Assembly (NCBI GenBank): GCA_023412665.1
Contig: JAEZCA010000035.1
Span: 62,001 to 126,000, forward strand
Origin: Bacillota bacterium
GTDB lineage: Bacteria > Bacillota > Clostridia > Acetivibrionales > DTU013
Length of the DNA: 64,000 nt
Direction of reading: 5' to 3'
The position numbers and the translations under genes are program-made. Position 1 is the first letter of the stretch; each line of letters begins with the position of its first letter. Below the pieces are notes generated by a model, which saw only the letters and a list, made by a program, of their open reading frames with translations, did no database searches and was not told the origin of the DNA. Shown one piece after another: positions 9,331-16,411 of this stretch.

Positions 9331-9912
9331 CTAATCCTTTTTATCTCCGTTAAATTTATTCATAGCTGCCGCCACTCCCTCGGAAACTATCAGCGCGGCT
9401 GCTTCAGCTGCTCTTTCCATGCATTTGGCCGCTGCCGGAGCTTCGTCGGCTCCAAACCTGCCAAGGACGTAATCTGCAAGCTCCCATCCTTCGGGAGCTT
9501 TTCCGATGCCTATCCGGATCCTCGGGAAATCATCGGACTGAAGCTGGTATATGACCGACTTCATGCCGTTATGGGTCCCGGAGCTGCCTCGTGCCCGAAT
9601 CCTCAGGGTTCCGGCAGGCAGGTCGACATCATCATATATCACAATCAGGTTTTCTATGGGCACCTTGTACCATTGCACTATATCACGAACGCTCTCGCCG
9701 CTGAGGTTCATAAAGGTCTGCGGCTTGACAAGCAGCACCCTTTCTCCGTTTATCTGTCCGTCGCCTGTCAATGCCTTGTGCTTTAAACGGTCAACCTTGA
9801 TACCGAATTTTTTCGACAACAGGTCAATAGTTATAAAGCCGGCGTTATGCCTGGTGTTTTCATACTTGCTTCCCGGATTTCCCAGACCGGCGATAACTAT
9901 CATTTTTTCCAA
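9331..9912 (-). CDS. pth: Peptidyl-tRNA hydrolase
   Basis: About 193 residues. It frees tRNA from peptidyl-tRNAs that drop off ribosomes. Clear Pth features are GLGNPGSKYENTRHNAGF, with the catalytic His in TRHNAG, then KPQTFMNLSG, YDDVDLPAGTLRIR and GSSGTHNGMKS. I choose TTG at 9912 because GGGGGTG lies five bases before it; the next ATG (9903) has only a weak GGA. Longer reading frames would overlap prs. It lies between prs and mfd, as in many Firmicutes. Confidence 0.95.
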   Translation of the reverse strand: MEKMIVIAGLGNPGSKYENTRHNAGFITIDLLSKKFGIKVDRLKHKALTGDGQINGERVLLVKPQTFMNLSGESVRDIVQWYKVPIENLIVIYDDVDLPAGTLRIRARGSSGTHNGMKSVIYQLQSDDFPRIRIGIGKAPEGWELADYVLGRFGADEAPAAAKCMERAAEAAALIVSEGVAAAMNKFNGDKKD

Positions 9913-9931
9913 TACTGCACCCCCGGACTGC

Positions 9932-10894
9932 TCATTCCTTCTGAGTGAAAATCGAACTGATGGAAATATCCCCATATATTCGTTCAATCGCTTCGGCAAA
10001 AATAGCCGCAACGGAAAGTGATGTAATCTTCCCTGTGGGTTTTCCTTCAGGCAGCGGTATGGTGTTCAGCGTGACAAGCTCCGTAATGCAGGATTCTTCG
10101 ATTCTCACGCATGCAGGACCTGAAAGCACGCCATGTGTGCAGCAGCCATATACTTCCTTCGCACCCATTTCCATCAACGCGTTGGCTCCATTTACTATGG
10201 TTCCTGCCGTATCGATAAGATCATCTATCAGCACGACTCTCCTGTTCCTGACATCACCGACAACATTCATGATTTCGCTCACATTTGCCTTGGGTCTTCT
10301 TTTGTCGATAATTGCTATCGGTATATCCAGCCATTCGGCAAATTTCCTGGTACGGGTCACACTTCCGACATCCGGAGATACAGCAATAACATCACTGGTA
10401 TCACAGAATTTCTCCTGGAAATACCCTGCCATGACCGGTACGCCCAGCAGATGGTCCACCGGTATATCAAAGAAGCCCTGGAGCTGCGGAGTATGCAGAT
10501 CCATTGTCAGTACCCTGTCCGCTCCTGCCGTGGTTATCAGGTTCGCCACGAGCTTGGCCGAGATCGGGTCCCTGGCCTTTGCCTTCCTGTCCTGGCGGGC
10601 ATACCCGAAATAGGGAATTACGGCTGTTATCCTTCCTGCGGAAGCTCTTTTGATAGCATCGATCATTATCAACAATTCCATCAGGTTGTCATTTACAGGC
10701 GTGCATGTCGACTGGACCACAAAAACATCGGATCCCCTGACAACCTCCCCTATATTTATGGCGGATTCACCGTCGCTGAACTTCCCAACAGTGGCCATGC
10801 CAAGCGGCAGACCTATCTTTTCAGCAATCTCTTCAGCGAGCTTTCTGTTGGAATTACCGGAAAAAATCTTTATGTCCTTACCATGCAGATTCAT
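9932..10894 (-). CDS. prs: Ribose-phosphate pyrophosphokinase
   Basis: A 320-residue PRPP synthase that makes 5-phosphoribosyl diphosphate from ribose 5-phosphate and ATP for purine, pyrimidine, His and Trp synthesis. Family marks are FSGNSNRKLAEEI at the N-terminus, FSDGESAINIGE, YFGYARQDRKAKARDPISAKLVANL (catalytic flexible-loop region), MDLHTPQLQGFFDIPVDHL, and the PRPP-binding loop VVLIDDLIDTAGT. Length is normal. It sits between glmU and pth, the usual order. Confidence 0.98.
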   Translation of the reverse strand: MNLHGKDIKIFSGNSNRKLAEEIAEKIGLPLGMATVGKFSDGESAINIGEVVRGSDVFVVQSTCTPVNDNLMELLIMIDAIKRASAGRITAVIPYFGYARQDRKAKARDPISAKLVANLITTAGADRVLTMDLHTPQLQGFFDIPVDHLLGVPVMAGYFQEKFCDTSDVIAVSPDVGSVTRTRKFAEWLDIPIAIIDKRRPKANVSEIMNVVGDVRNRRVVLIDDLIDTAGTIVNGANALMEMGAKEVYGCCTHGVLSGPACVRIEESCITELVTLNTIPLPEGKPTGKITSLSVAAIFAEAIERIYGDISISSIFTQKE

Positions 10895-10966
10895 ATCAAT
10901 GCTCCTTTAAGTATTATGATGTTCAAATATATTATTATTTAATTTATTATCGCTATTGCAGCAAGC

Positions 10967-11704
10967 TCAGGTATTTATTCTTCCTTCGAGTATGGCAGCA
11001 ATCTGCTCAAGCTGGGCCTGATCGTTTGCACCAAGCACCTCGTCGCTGTCCTTAGCCTTGAATATGCCTACCCTGTATCCTTTTGAAAGCATTATTTCCA
11101 ACGTATCGGTCAGATAATACTCACCCTGGTCATTGTCGTTCCTAAGCAAATCAAGAGCCTCCGCCAGCTCGGCCGACGAAAAGATATACATTCCGGAATT
11201 TATTTCTTTAATCTCTCTTTCAGCCTCATTTGCATCACGATGCTCAACGATCCTTATAAAATTGCCTTCGCTGTCCCTTACTATACGGCCGTATCCCGCA
11301 GGCTCCCTCACATCCGCAGAGATCACCACGGCATGCAGTTTTTCACAGGTCAGATAATCAATCGCTTCTTTTATTGTCTTTGTGGAGATCAGCGGAGTAT
11401 CGCCATACAGTATAAGAATATACCCGCCGTTTTCTATATGGCGCCGTGCCTGCCTTACAGCGTGTCCCGTTCCCAGGCGCTGCTCCTGCAGCACATATTC
11501 GACCTTGTCACCCATGTACTCCATGACCTGCTCAGCCTTATGACCTACAATTGCTACGCATTTTTCGACACCGGCATTCCGGGCCGCTTCATAGACCCAT
11601 TCGATCATAGCCTTGCCGCAGACCTGATGCAGTACCTTTGCCTTGTCAGATTTCATCCTTTTACCCTCGCCAGCGGCCAGGATAAGAGCAGTTACATTTA
11701 TCAT
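10967..11704 (-). CDS. GlmU-like uridylyltransferase domain, without the acetyltransferase half
   Basis: A 245-residue nucleotidyltransferase. LILAAGEGKRMKSDKAKVLH is the pyrophosphorylase signature. It is followed by VLQEQRLGTGHAVRQA, ILYGDTPLISTKTI, GYGRIVRDSEGNFIRIVEHRDA and NSGMYIFSS, all as in the first half of GlmU. Full GlmU is about 455 residues and ends in a left-handed beta-helix acetyltransferase. Here the frame stops after the linker helix, and only 72 bp separate it from prs, so no hidden remainder exists. The acetylation of glucosamine-1-phosphate must be done by another protein. It keeps the standard place between spoVG and prs. Confidence 0.88.
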   Translation of the reverse strand: MINVTALILAAGEGKRMKSDKAKVLHQVCGKAMIEWVYEAARNAGVEKCVAIVGHKAEQVMEYMGDKVEYVLQEQRLGTGHAVRQARRHIENGGYILILYGDTPLISTKTIKEAIDYLTCEKLHAVVISADVREPAGYGRIVRDSEGNFIRIVEHRDANEAEREIKEINSGMYIFSSAELAEALDLLRNDNDQGEYYLTDTLEIMLSKGYRVGIFKAKDSDEVLGANDQAQLEQIAAILEGRINT

Positions 11705-11770
11705 CGTATGCGATTCCTTTCAGGTTTCGCATATATTATCACATGTTTTAGGTTTTATTTCAACTTTATC

Positions 11771-11834
11771 GCTTATCGTTACACAGAAAATTTTTAGGTT
11801 CATGAGTTACGGCCAGGAAGAAAATTTTTCTGCT
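11771..11834. repeat. AT-rich palindromic stretch, fragment related to the intergenic repeat
   Basis: Two near-palindromes, CAGAAAATTTTTAG (11784-11797) and AAGAAAATTTTTCTG, lie about 20 bp apart behind CGTTACA. The first part resembles the start of the repeats at 3.7, 54.6 and 63.7 kb (TCGTTCACAG or TCGTTACGCA followed by AAAATT). The match is short, so this may be only a fragment or a coincidence in AT-rich DNA. Confidence 0.3.
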
Positions 11835-11841
11835 AAAAAAT

Positions 11842-11868
11842 AAAAAGACACTTCTGCTAAAAGTGCCT
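11842..11868 (-). terminator. Rho-independent terminator of spoVG
   Basis: Minus strand: GGCACTT (11861-11867) pairs with AAGTGTC (11847-11853) through one G-U pair over a 7-base loop, and is followed by a T-run. It begins nine bases after the spoVG stop codon. Confidence 0.75.
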
Positions 11869-11876
11869 TTAAGGAT

Positions 11877-12143
11877 TTACTCTTCAGATGTTGTTGTCGA
11901 AACATATTTGTCAAGTATGGCTTTCTGAATTTTGTCTCGCGTGACAGCATTGATCGGGTGTGCGATATCTTTGAACTCCCCGTCGGGTGTCTTTCTGCTT
12001 GGCATCGCTATGAACAGTCCGCTCTGGCTTTCAATAACCTTGATATCATGTACAACGAATTCATTATCAAAGGTCACCGAAACTACCGCTTTCATTTTAC
12101 CCTCAACATCGATTTTTCTGATGCGGACATCTGTGATTTCCAT
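11877..12143 (-). CDS. spoVG: Septation/sporulation regulator SpoVG
   Basis: An 88-residue RNA- and DNA-binding regulator linked to septation and stage V of sporulation. The sequence is the standard one: MEITDVRIRKIDVEGKMKAV, then SVTFDNEFVVHDIKVIES and GLFIAMPSRKTPDGEFKDIAHPIN. I start at ATG 12143. An in-frame GTG at 12155 sits inside the ribosome-binding site AAAGGTGG and is not a likely start. It lies between purR and glmU, as in Bacillus and Clostridium. A sigma-H promoter precedes it. Confidence 0.97.
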   Translation of the reverse strand: MEITDVRIRKIDVEGKMKAVVSVTFDNEFVVHDIKVIESQSGLFIAMPSRKTPDGEFKDIAHPINAVTRDKIQKAILDKYVSTTTSEE

Positions 12144-12181
12144 TTCTGCTACCACCTTTCAAAATTAAATGTGTACTGTAT

Positions 12182-12210
12182 ATATTCTATAAAAATTAAC
12201 ATATTCCTTC
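12182..12210 (-). promoter_or_regulatory. Sigma-H promoter of spoVG
   Basis: Minus strand: GAAGGAATA (12202-12210) matches every defined position of the sigma-H -35 form RNAGGAWWW. After 11 bp, ATAGAATAT (12182-12190) matches every defined position of the -10 form RNNGAATWW. spoVG of B. subtilis is a classic sigma-H gene. Confidence 0.85.
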
Positions 12211-12308
12211 TTGTTTTTTAGCTTTTTTGTTATAACACACCAATTTAGTGGTAGATTTATCTTTTACAGGAATGATTTACTGACATTTGTCCATCTTTAG
12301 ACTGATAA

Positions 12309-13127
12309 TTAAAGGGGTCTGCTGCTTGGACCGATAACTGTCAGACCCGATGCTTCGTCGACCTCGTGCAGCGTCAGCAGCGAGAAGCAGTCCCTGACAA
12401 GCTTTTTCAGCGGCTCCGCCGTTTGAACAAGCACACCCGTACCGGCCACTTCGCACTCAAACTCTCTGGCGAGATCAAGTATGCCTTTGGCGGTCCCGCC
12501 GCCCTTCATGAAGTCATCAATGAAAAGAAGACGTGAATTGTGTCTCAGCGACCTCATCGACAGCACCATGGTCTGTATCTTTTTGGATGAGCCTGATACA
12601 TAGTTGATATTTACCGATGCGCCATCGGTGGCCTCGTTATAATGACGCACGATCACAAGAGGCTTGTTCAGGTACCTGGCGGTCATAAACGCCAAAGGTA
12701 TTCCTTTTGTTTCAACAGTTATGACATAATCTATGCCTTTATCGTAGAAAGCTCCAGCAAAAAATTTCCCGATTTCCGATACTATGACAGGATCATATAT
12801 TATATCCAGCATATAAAGGTATCCGCCGGGCAATATCCTCTCTTTTTTGGAAAGCTCGGCACTGAGACCTTCAGCAAATGAGAGCATCCTGGCCTGGTCA
12901 GGCAGCGGTATATAACGCACACCCCCCGATGCTCCGGGGATCGTTTCAATTAAGCCGGCACCCGTTTTTTCAAGTGAGCCCCTGATAATATCTATATCCT
13001 CACTCACTGAAGATTTGGCGCAGCCCAGCAGCTCGGTAAAATAGCCAAGTTGAAATACCTTTCCGGGAGCTTCGCTCAGTATTCTCTGCAATGCGGATAC
13101 TCTTTCATTTCTTTGTAATTTTTCCAT
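12309..13127 (-). CDS. purR: Purine operon repressor PurR
   Basis: A 272-residue repressor of purine genes that is released from DNA by PRPP. A winged-helix N-terminal domain (RVSALQRILSEAPGKVFQLGYFTELLGCAKSSVSEDI) is followed by a phosphoribosyltransferase-like domain. That domain has VETKGIPLAFMTARYLNKPLVIVR and the PRPP-binding loop LLFIDDFMKGGGTAKG. The start is ATG 13127, behind GAGGTGAG. It heads the purR-spoVG-glmU-prs series, so a regulator that senses PRPP stands close to the gene for PRPP synthase. Two PurBoxes overlap its promoter. Confidence 0.97.
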   Translation of the reverse strand: MEKLQRNERVSALQRILSEAPGKVFQLGYFTELLGCAKSSVSEDIDIIRGSLEKTGAGLIETIPGASGGVRYIPLPDQARMLSFAEGLSAELSKKERILPGGYLYMLDIIYDPVIVSEIGKFFAGAFYDKGIDYVITVETKGIPLAFMTARYLNKPLVIVRHYNEATDGASVNINYVSGSSKKIQTMVLSMRSLRHNSRLLFIDDFMKGGGTAKGILDLAREFECEVAGTGVLVQTAEPLKKLVRDCFSLLTLHEVDEASGLTVIGPSSRPL

Positions 13128-13158
13128 ATTACTCACCTCGGTGAACAATTCTGTTAAT

Positions 13159-13206
13159 ATAATATATTAACCCGAACAATTTAACAATATATTTAATAAA
13201 CGTTCG
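13159..13206 (-). promoter_or_regulatory. purR promoter with a PurR operator pair
   Basis: The minus-strand promoter is TTGTTA (13182-13187), 17 bp, then TATTAT (13159-13164). Over it lie two inverted PurBoxes: CCGAACAAT (13172-13180) and, after 17 bp, AAACGTTCG (13198-13206), the second less perfect. The B. subtilis PurR operator has the same CCGAAC boxes facing each other 16-17 bp apart. This predicts autoregulation. Confidence 0.68.
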
Positions 13207-13414
13207 TGCAATAGCAACAGCATCATTCCCTTTGCAGGAAGCGCTCCGGATTGATGATCAGCGGATCAATTGCCGCCGACCTGGGGATCTTGCACAAAAT
13301 CTCCGATCATATGAAGGGAGGATGCTGGAATATAATCAATTAGGCATATTATCTCCAAATCGCATATACCGGCATATTATATTAAATAATTGTCAAAGCT
13401 TACGTATATGCGTT

Positions 13415-13479
13415 ATAACACTTCGGTTCAAACCGCAGCAGTGTTTCAACGAGGCGGGGGATATTATTCGCCGAGTTAT
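13415..13479. repeat. Short copy C of the structured intergenic repeat
   Basis: A 65-bp element running from ATAACACTTCGG to CGCCGAGTTAT. It keeps the first stem (AACACT with AGTGTT), the junction TTTCAACGAGGCGGG and the terminal GTTAT of the long copies, and lacks their inner hairpins. An extra hairpin CGGTT/AACCG sits inside the first stem. The rest of 13207-13490, between the divergent purR and murC genes, shows no gene I can support. Confidence 0.65.
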
Positions 13480-13490
13480 ATGATGTCTAT

Positions 13491-13519
13491 TTTACTTTTG
13501 CAAGTAATTATTGTATGAT
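13491..13519 (+). promoter_or_regulatory. Probable sigma-A promoter of murC
   Basis: TTTACT (13491-13496) and TATGAT (13514-13519) are 17 bp apart, 35 bases before the chosen murC start. The match to consensus is moderate. Confidence 0.5.
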
Positions 13520-13554
13520 TTAGATATCAATAAATGGTCAAGGAGTGTTTGAAT

Positions 13555-14964
13555 TTGCTGACAGACGGACTTTTGAGCTCTGAACAAATAAAGAGGGTGC
13601 ATCTTACGGGTATCGGCGGCATAAGCATGAGCGGTCTGGCCGAAATACTCGCCGATCTTGGTTACACAGTGACCGGTTCTGACATGAAGCCTTCTTCAAT
13701 TATACAAAAACTTGACAGGATGGGTATAAAAACAGCTATCGGGCATTATGCGGATAATGTTACGGGAGCGGATCTGCTGGTTTACACAGCTGCGGTCAAG
13801 GCTGACAATCCGGAGCTGCTGGCAGCCGTAAAAGCCGGTATCCCATGTATTGACAGGGCGACCCTTCTTGGCGAGATAATGAAAAAATATCCCCGCAGTA
13901 TTGCCGTATCCGGCACCCATGGCAAAACCACAACCACTTCTATGATATCGATGATAATGCTCGAGGAGGGTCTTGACCCTACTATACACATAGGCGGAGA
14001 GCTTACCACCATAGGAGGGACGACAAGGATAGGCAGAAGCGATTTCTTCATAGCTGAAGCCTGCGAATATACAGGCAGCTTTCTTAAATTTCATCCCAGA
14101 CTGGAAGTAATATTGAACATAGAGTTTGATCATGCCGATTATTTCAAAGATATTGACGATGTCAGGAACACCTTCAGAGAATTTGCAGCTCTTGTGCCGG
14201 AAGACGGCTGCATTGTTGTAAACGCCGACGACCGTAACGCAATGGATATTGTCAGTGACATGCACTGCAACAAGGTGACCTACGGACTTAAAAGCACTGA
14301 CTGTACCTGGAGCGCAATAGACATCACTTTTGATGAAATGGGCTTTGCATCATACACGCTGCTCTATCACGGCGAACAGGTCATGGAGATCAGACTCAAG
14401 GTACCCGGGCTGCACAATATCAGCAATTCTCTTGCAGCGATTGCCGCCTGCAGCTTCATGGGCTGTAGTCCGGCTGCTGCCGCCAGGGCTTTCCAGAAGT
14501 TTGCAGGAACCTGCAGAAGATTTGAGATAAAAGGTGTCAGCGAAGGCATCACTGTGATTGATGACTATGCTCATCATCCATCTGAAATCACAGCAACACT
14601 GAAGGCTGCGGGAAATTTCCGTCATGACCGCATATGGTGTGTTTTCCAGCCTCATACCTATTCAAGGACGAAAAGCCTGATGAATGACTTCGTTACATCA
14701 TTTGACGAGGCTGATATATTGATACTGACAGATATCTATGCCGCCCGGGAAGCCGACACCGGTGAGGTAAGCTCCGCACTTCTGGCCGACAGGATCACAC
14801 GGGCGGGTAAAACGGTGCTGTATATAAAGGATTTTGAGAATATTGCAGAATACCTTGATAAAAACGCCCAACCCGGTGATATCATAATCACGATGGGTGC
14901 CGGAGACATATACAAGGTAGGGGAGCTGTTCCTGGAAGCAAGAAAAAAGCTGGCGGTCAGCTGA
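13555..14964 (+). CDS. murC: UDP-N-acetylmuramate--L-alanine ligase
   Basis: About 469 residues. The cytoplasmic ligase adds the first amino acid, L-alanine, to UDP-MurNAc in peptidoglycan synthesis. HLTGIGGISMSGLAEIL is the N-terminal Rossmann motif, SGTHGKTTTTSMI is the ATP loop, and EACEYTGSFL and VIDDYAHHPSEITATL are Mur-ligase motifs. I start at TTG 13555, nine bases after AAGGAG. An in-frame ATG at 13534 has no ribosome-binding site and would place AAGGAG inside the gene. It is transcribed away from purR and ends at a strong terminator. Confidence 0.96.
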   Translation: MLTDGLLSSEQIKRVHLTGIGGISMSGLAEILADLGYTVTGSDMKPSSIIQKLDRMGIKTAIGHYADNVTGADLLVYTAAVKADNPELLAAVKAGIPCIDRATLLGEIMKKYPRSIAVSGTHGKTTTTSMISMIMLEEGLDPTIHIGGELTTIGGTTRIGRSDFFIAEACEYTGSFLKFHPRLEVILNIEFDHADYFKDIDDVRNTFREFAALVPEDGCIVVNADDRNAMDIVSDMHCNKVTYGLKSTDCTWSAIDITFDEMGFASYTLLYHGEQVMEIRLKVPGLHNISNSLAAIAACSFMGCSPAAAARAFQKFAGTCRRFEIKGVSEGITVIDDYAHHPSEITATLKAAGNFRHDRIWCVFQPHTYSRTKSLMNDFVTSFDEADILILTDIYAAREADTGEVSSALLADRITRAGKTVLYIKDFENIAEYLDKNAQPGDIIITMGAGDIYKVGELFLEARKKLAVS

Positions 14965-14985
14965 AAAGATAATATGGATAACGTT

Positions 14986-15020
14986 AAAAGGGCTGTCTCA
15001 TTGAGGCAGCCCTTTGTTTG
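14986..15020. terminator. Bidirectional terminator between murC and fabZ
   Basis: AAAGGGCTGTCTCA and TGAGGCAGCCCTTT form a 14-bp stem with a single G-U or mismatch pair and a tiny loop, with T-rich sequence behind. It serves the convergent murC and fabZ genes. Confidence 0.8.
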
Positions 15021-15067
15021 TCGACAAACAGTATTTGACAGATCTTGACAACTTTGGCGACCCGCTG

Positions 15068-15520
15068 CTATTTCTTTACTGAAGTCATGGCAAAGCGGAT
15101 CTCTCCTTCTGCAGCGACCTTGTCATCGACCGTCGCCCTTACCTTTGCCTTTACTATGCCCATTTTGGAGGACAATATTTCAGCCTCAAGGCGAAGGGTA
15201 TCACCCGGCATTACCTGCTTTTTGAACTTCATTTCATCTATGCTTGCAAACACCCCAAGCTTCGCTTCACTGTTACCGTCAGCCAACTGGGCTGCTTCCG
15301 CGTTGACAGCTATACCTGCTGTCTGGGCCAAAGCTTCCACTATCAATACGCCGGGCATGATCGGATATTCCGGGAAATGTCCCTGGAAAAAGGGTTCGTT
15401 GGCAGTTACGTTCTTTATGCCGACTGCCTTTTTGCCCGGATCGATTTCAATGACCTTATCCACCAGCAGGAATGGATATCTGTGCGGTATTATCTTTCTG
15501 ATATCAATATTTGTCAACAT
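15068..15520 (-). CDS. fabZ: 3-hydroxyacyl-[acyl-carrier-protein] dehydratase FabZ
   Basis: A 150-residue hot-dog-fold enzyme that removes water from 3-hydroxyacyl-ACP in fatty acid elongation. The active-site segment NEPFFQGHFPEYPIMPGVLIVEALAQTAG has the catalytic His (GHFP) and Glu (VEALAQ). The N-terminal IRKIIPHRYPFLLVDKV is also diagnostic. It stands alone here and not in a fab operon, as is common when fabZ is a single-copy gene in Clostridia. Confidence 0.97.
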   Translation of the reverse strand: MLTNIDIRKIIPHRYPFLLVDKVIEIDPGKKAVGIKNVTANEPFFQGHFPEYPIMPGVLIVEALAQTAGIAVNAEAAQLADGNSEAKLGVFASIDEMKFKKQVMPGDTLRLEAEILSSKMGIVKAKVRATVDDKVAAEGEIRFAMTSVKK

Positions 15521-15579
15521 ATGTACACCTCATTCGTAATATTTATCTGCAAAGCTCCGATGCATTGCACATCAGCTTG

Positions 15580-16194
15580 CTACAGCCCCTGATCAATGCC
15601 AGTATCCTGCTCCAGCGCGTGGCAGCCCTTCACCAGCTCCGGCAATATCCTCTCCGCAAAATACCTGGCACTGGCCAAGTCGGATTCTGACAGCTTTCCT
15701 ACTATCGAATAATACTTATGTACGAAAGGCTGCATATTATTCAGCCTCACCTCGTTTACACACTCCATGATGGCATCGATATAATCTGCGCATTTAAGTA
15801 TTTTACCCTCCAGGGTATCGTCCTTGCCGTCAAACAGGATTTCCCTGTAAATGCTCTTGTAGGGTTCCTCCATACTCACAAGGAGGTTTTCCTCTACTAT
15901 TTCCCGTTCAAGCATGCTCAGCATATCCCTCAACTGCTCATTCTTGTGCTTGACGGTACTGATTATATCACCGGTCATAGCCTCAACAACATCGTGGTTC
16001 AGCAATTTTTTAAACAGCTTGCTCCAGTCCACGGTATTTCCGTTCTCTTCCTCTATCAGCGCCAGCATCTGCCCGATCTGCGACACAAAGAAGGAATGCT
16101 CGCTGACAGTTGCCCTCTGGTGCATGAAGTCTGTCGACCACCGTCCCATATTATTCAGCTTTCGCACAGTCATAAGGTAATTGTGCAGTCCCAT
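15580..16194 (-). CDS. HD-domain 5'-nucleotidase, YfbR-like
   Basis: A 204-residue HD-domain phosphohydrolase. Metal ligands are seen in ATVSEHSFFVSQ, LLNHDVVEAMTGDIISTVK (the HD pair) and KCADYIDAIMECV. The layout of SEHS, HDxxEAxTGD and a late Asp is that of YfbR/YedI-type deoxynucleoside 5'-monophosphatases, which act in nucleotide salvage. I start at the second ATG (16194), six bases behind GGGGAGG; the first ATG touches that site. Substrate range cannot be read from the sequence. Confidence 0.83.
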   Translation of the reverse strand: MGLHNYLMTVRKLNNMGRWSTDFMHQRATVSEHSFFVSQIGQMLALIEEENGNTVDWSKLFKKLLNHDVVEAMTGDIISTVKHKNEQLRDMLSMLEREIVEENLLVSMEEPYKSIYREILFDGKDDTLEGKILKCADYIDAIMECVNEVRLNNMQPFVHKYYSIVGKLSESDLASARYFAERILPELVKGCHALEQDTGIDQGL

Positions 16195-16310
16195 AAGCAT
16201 CCTCCCCTCATTGTTGAGGTAATTTCAATTTCAAATGGGAGCAAGCCCCCATACCCCTTATTATACCAGAGGAACATATTCAAATACAGACTGTTATGAT
16301 TATTCGCAGG

Positions 16311-16370
16311 AACACTCGCAGGTAAGAAAAATTTTCTACAAACGAAATTTCTCTTAAATGGAAATGTTAT
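16311..16370 (-). repeat. Partial copy E of the structured intergenic repeat, opposite orientation
   Basis: Read on the minus strand it begins TTATAACATTTCC, passes AGAGAAATTTCGTTTGTAG and AAAATTTTTCTTACCT, and reaches AGTGTT. This is the first hairpin of the family in order. AACATT pairs with AGTGTT through one G-U pair. The second half of the element is missing or too diverged to see. It lies in the leader of the ABC exporter operon. Confidence 0.5.
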
Positions 16371-16411
16371 AATATTGTCATAAAAGCGCTGGATCAGGTG
16401 GGAGAATATAT

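Noticed and set aside
9912..10011. Longer pth frame reaching into prs
   Set aside because: The extra N-terminus overlaps prs, precedes the conserved GLGNPG start of Pth, and a good ribosome-binding site lies at GGGGGTG.
10133..10942. 269-codon plus-strand frame opposite prs
   Set aside because: It is a shadow of a well-supported prs gene and has no recognisable motif.
16368..16373. TATAAT as -10 of the ABC exporter promoter
   Set aside because: It lies in the conserved ATAAC end of repeat copy E and no -35 is found at suitable spacing. It may still work, but sequence alone cannot separate it from the repeat.
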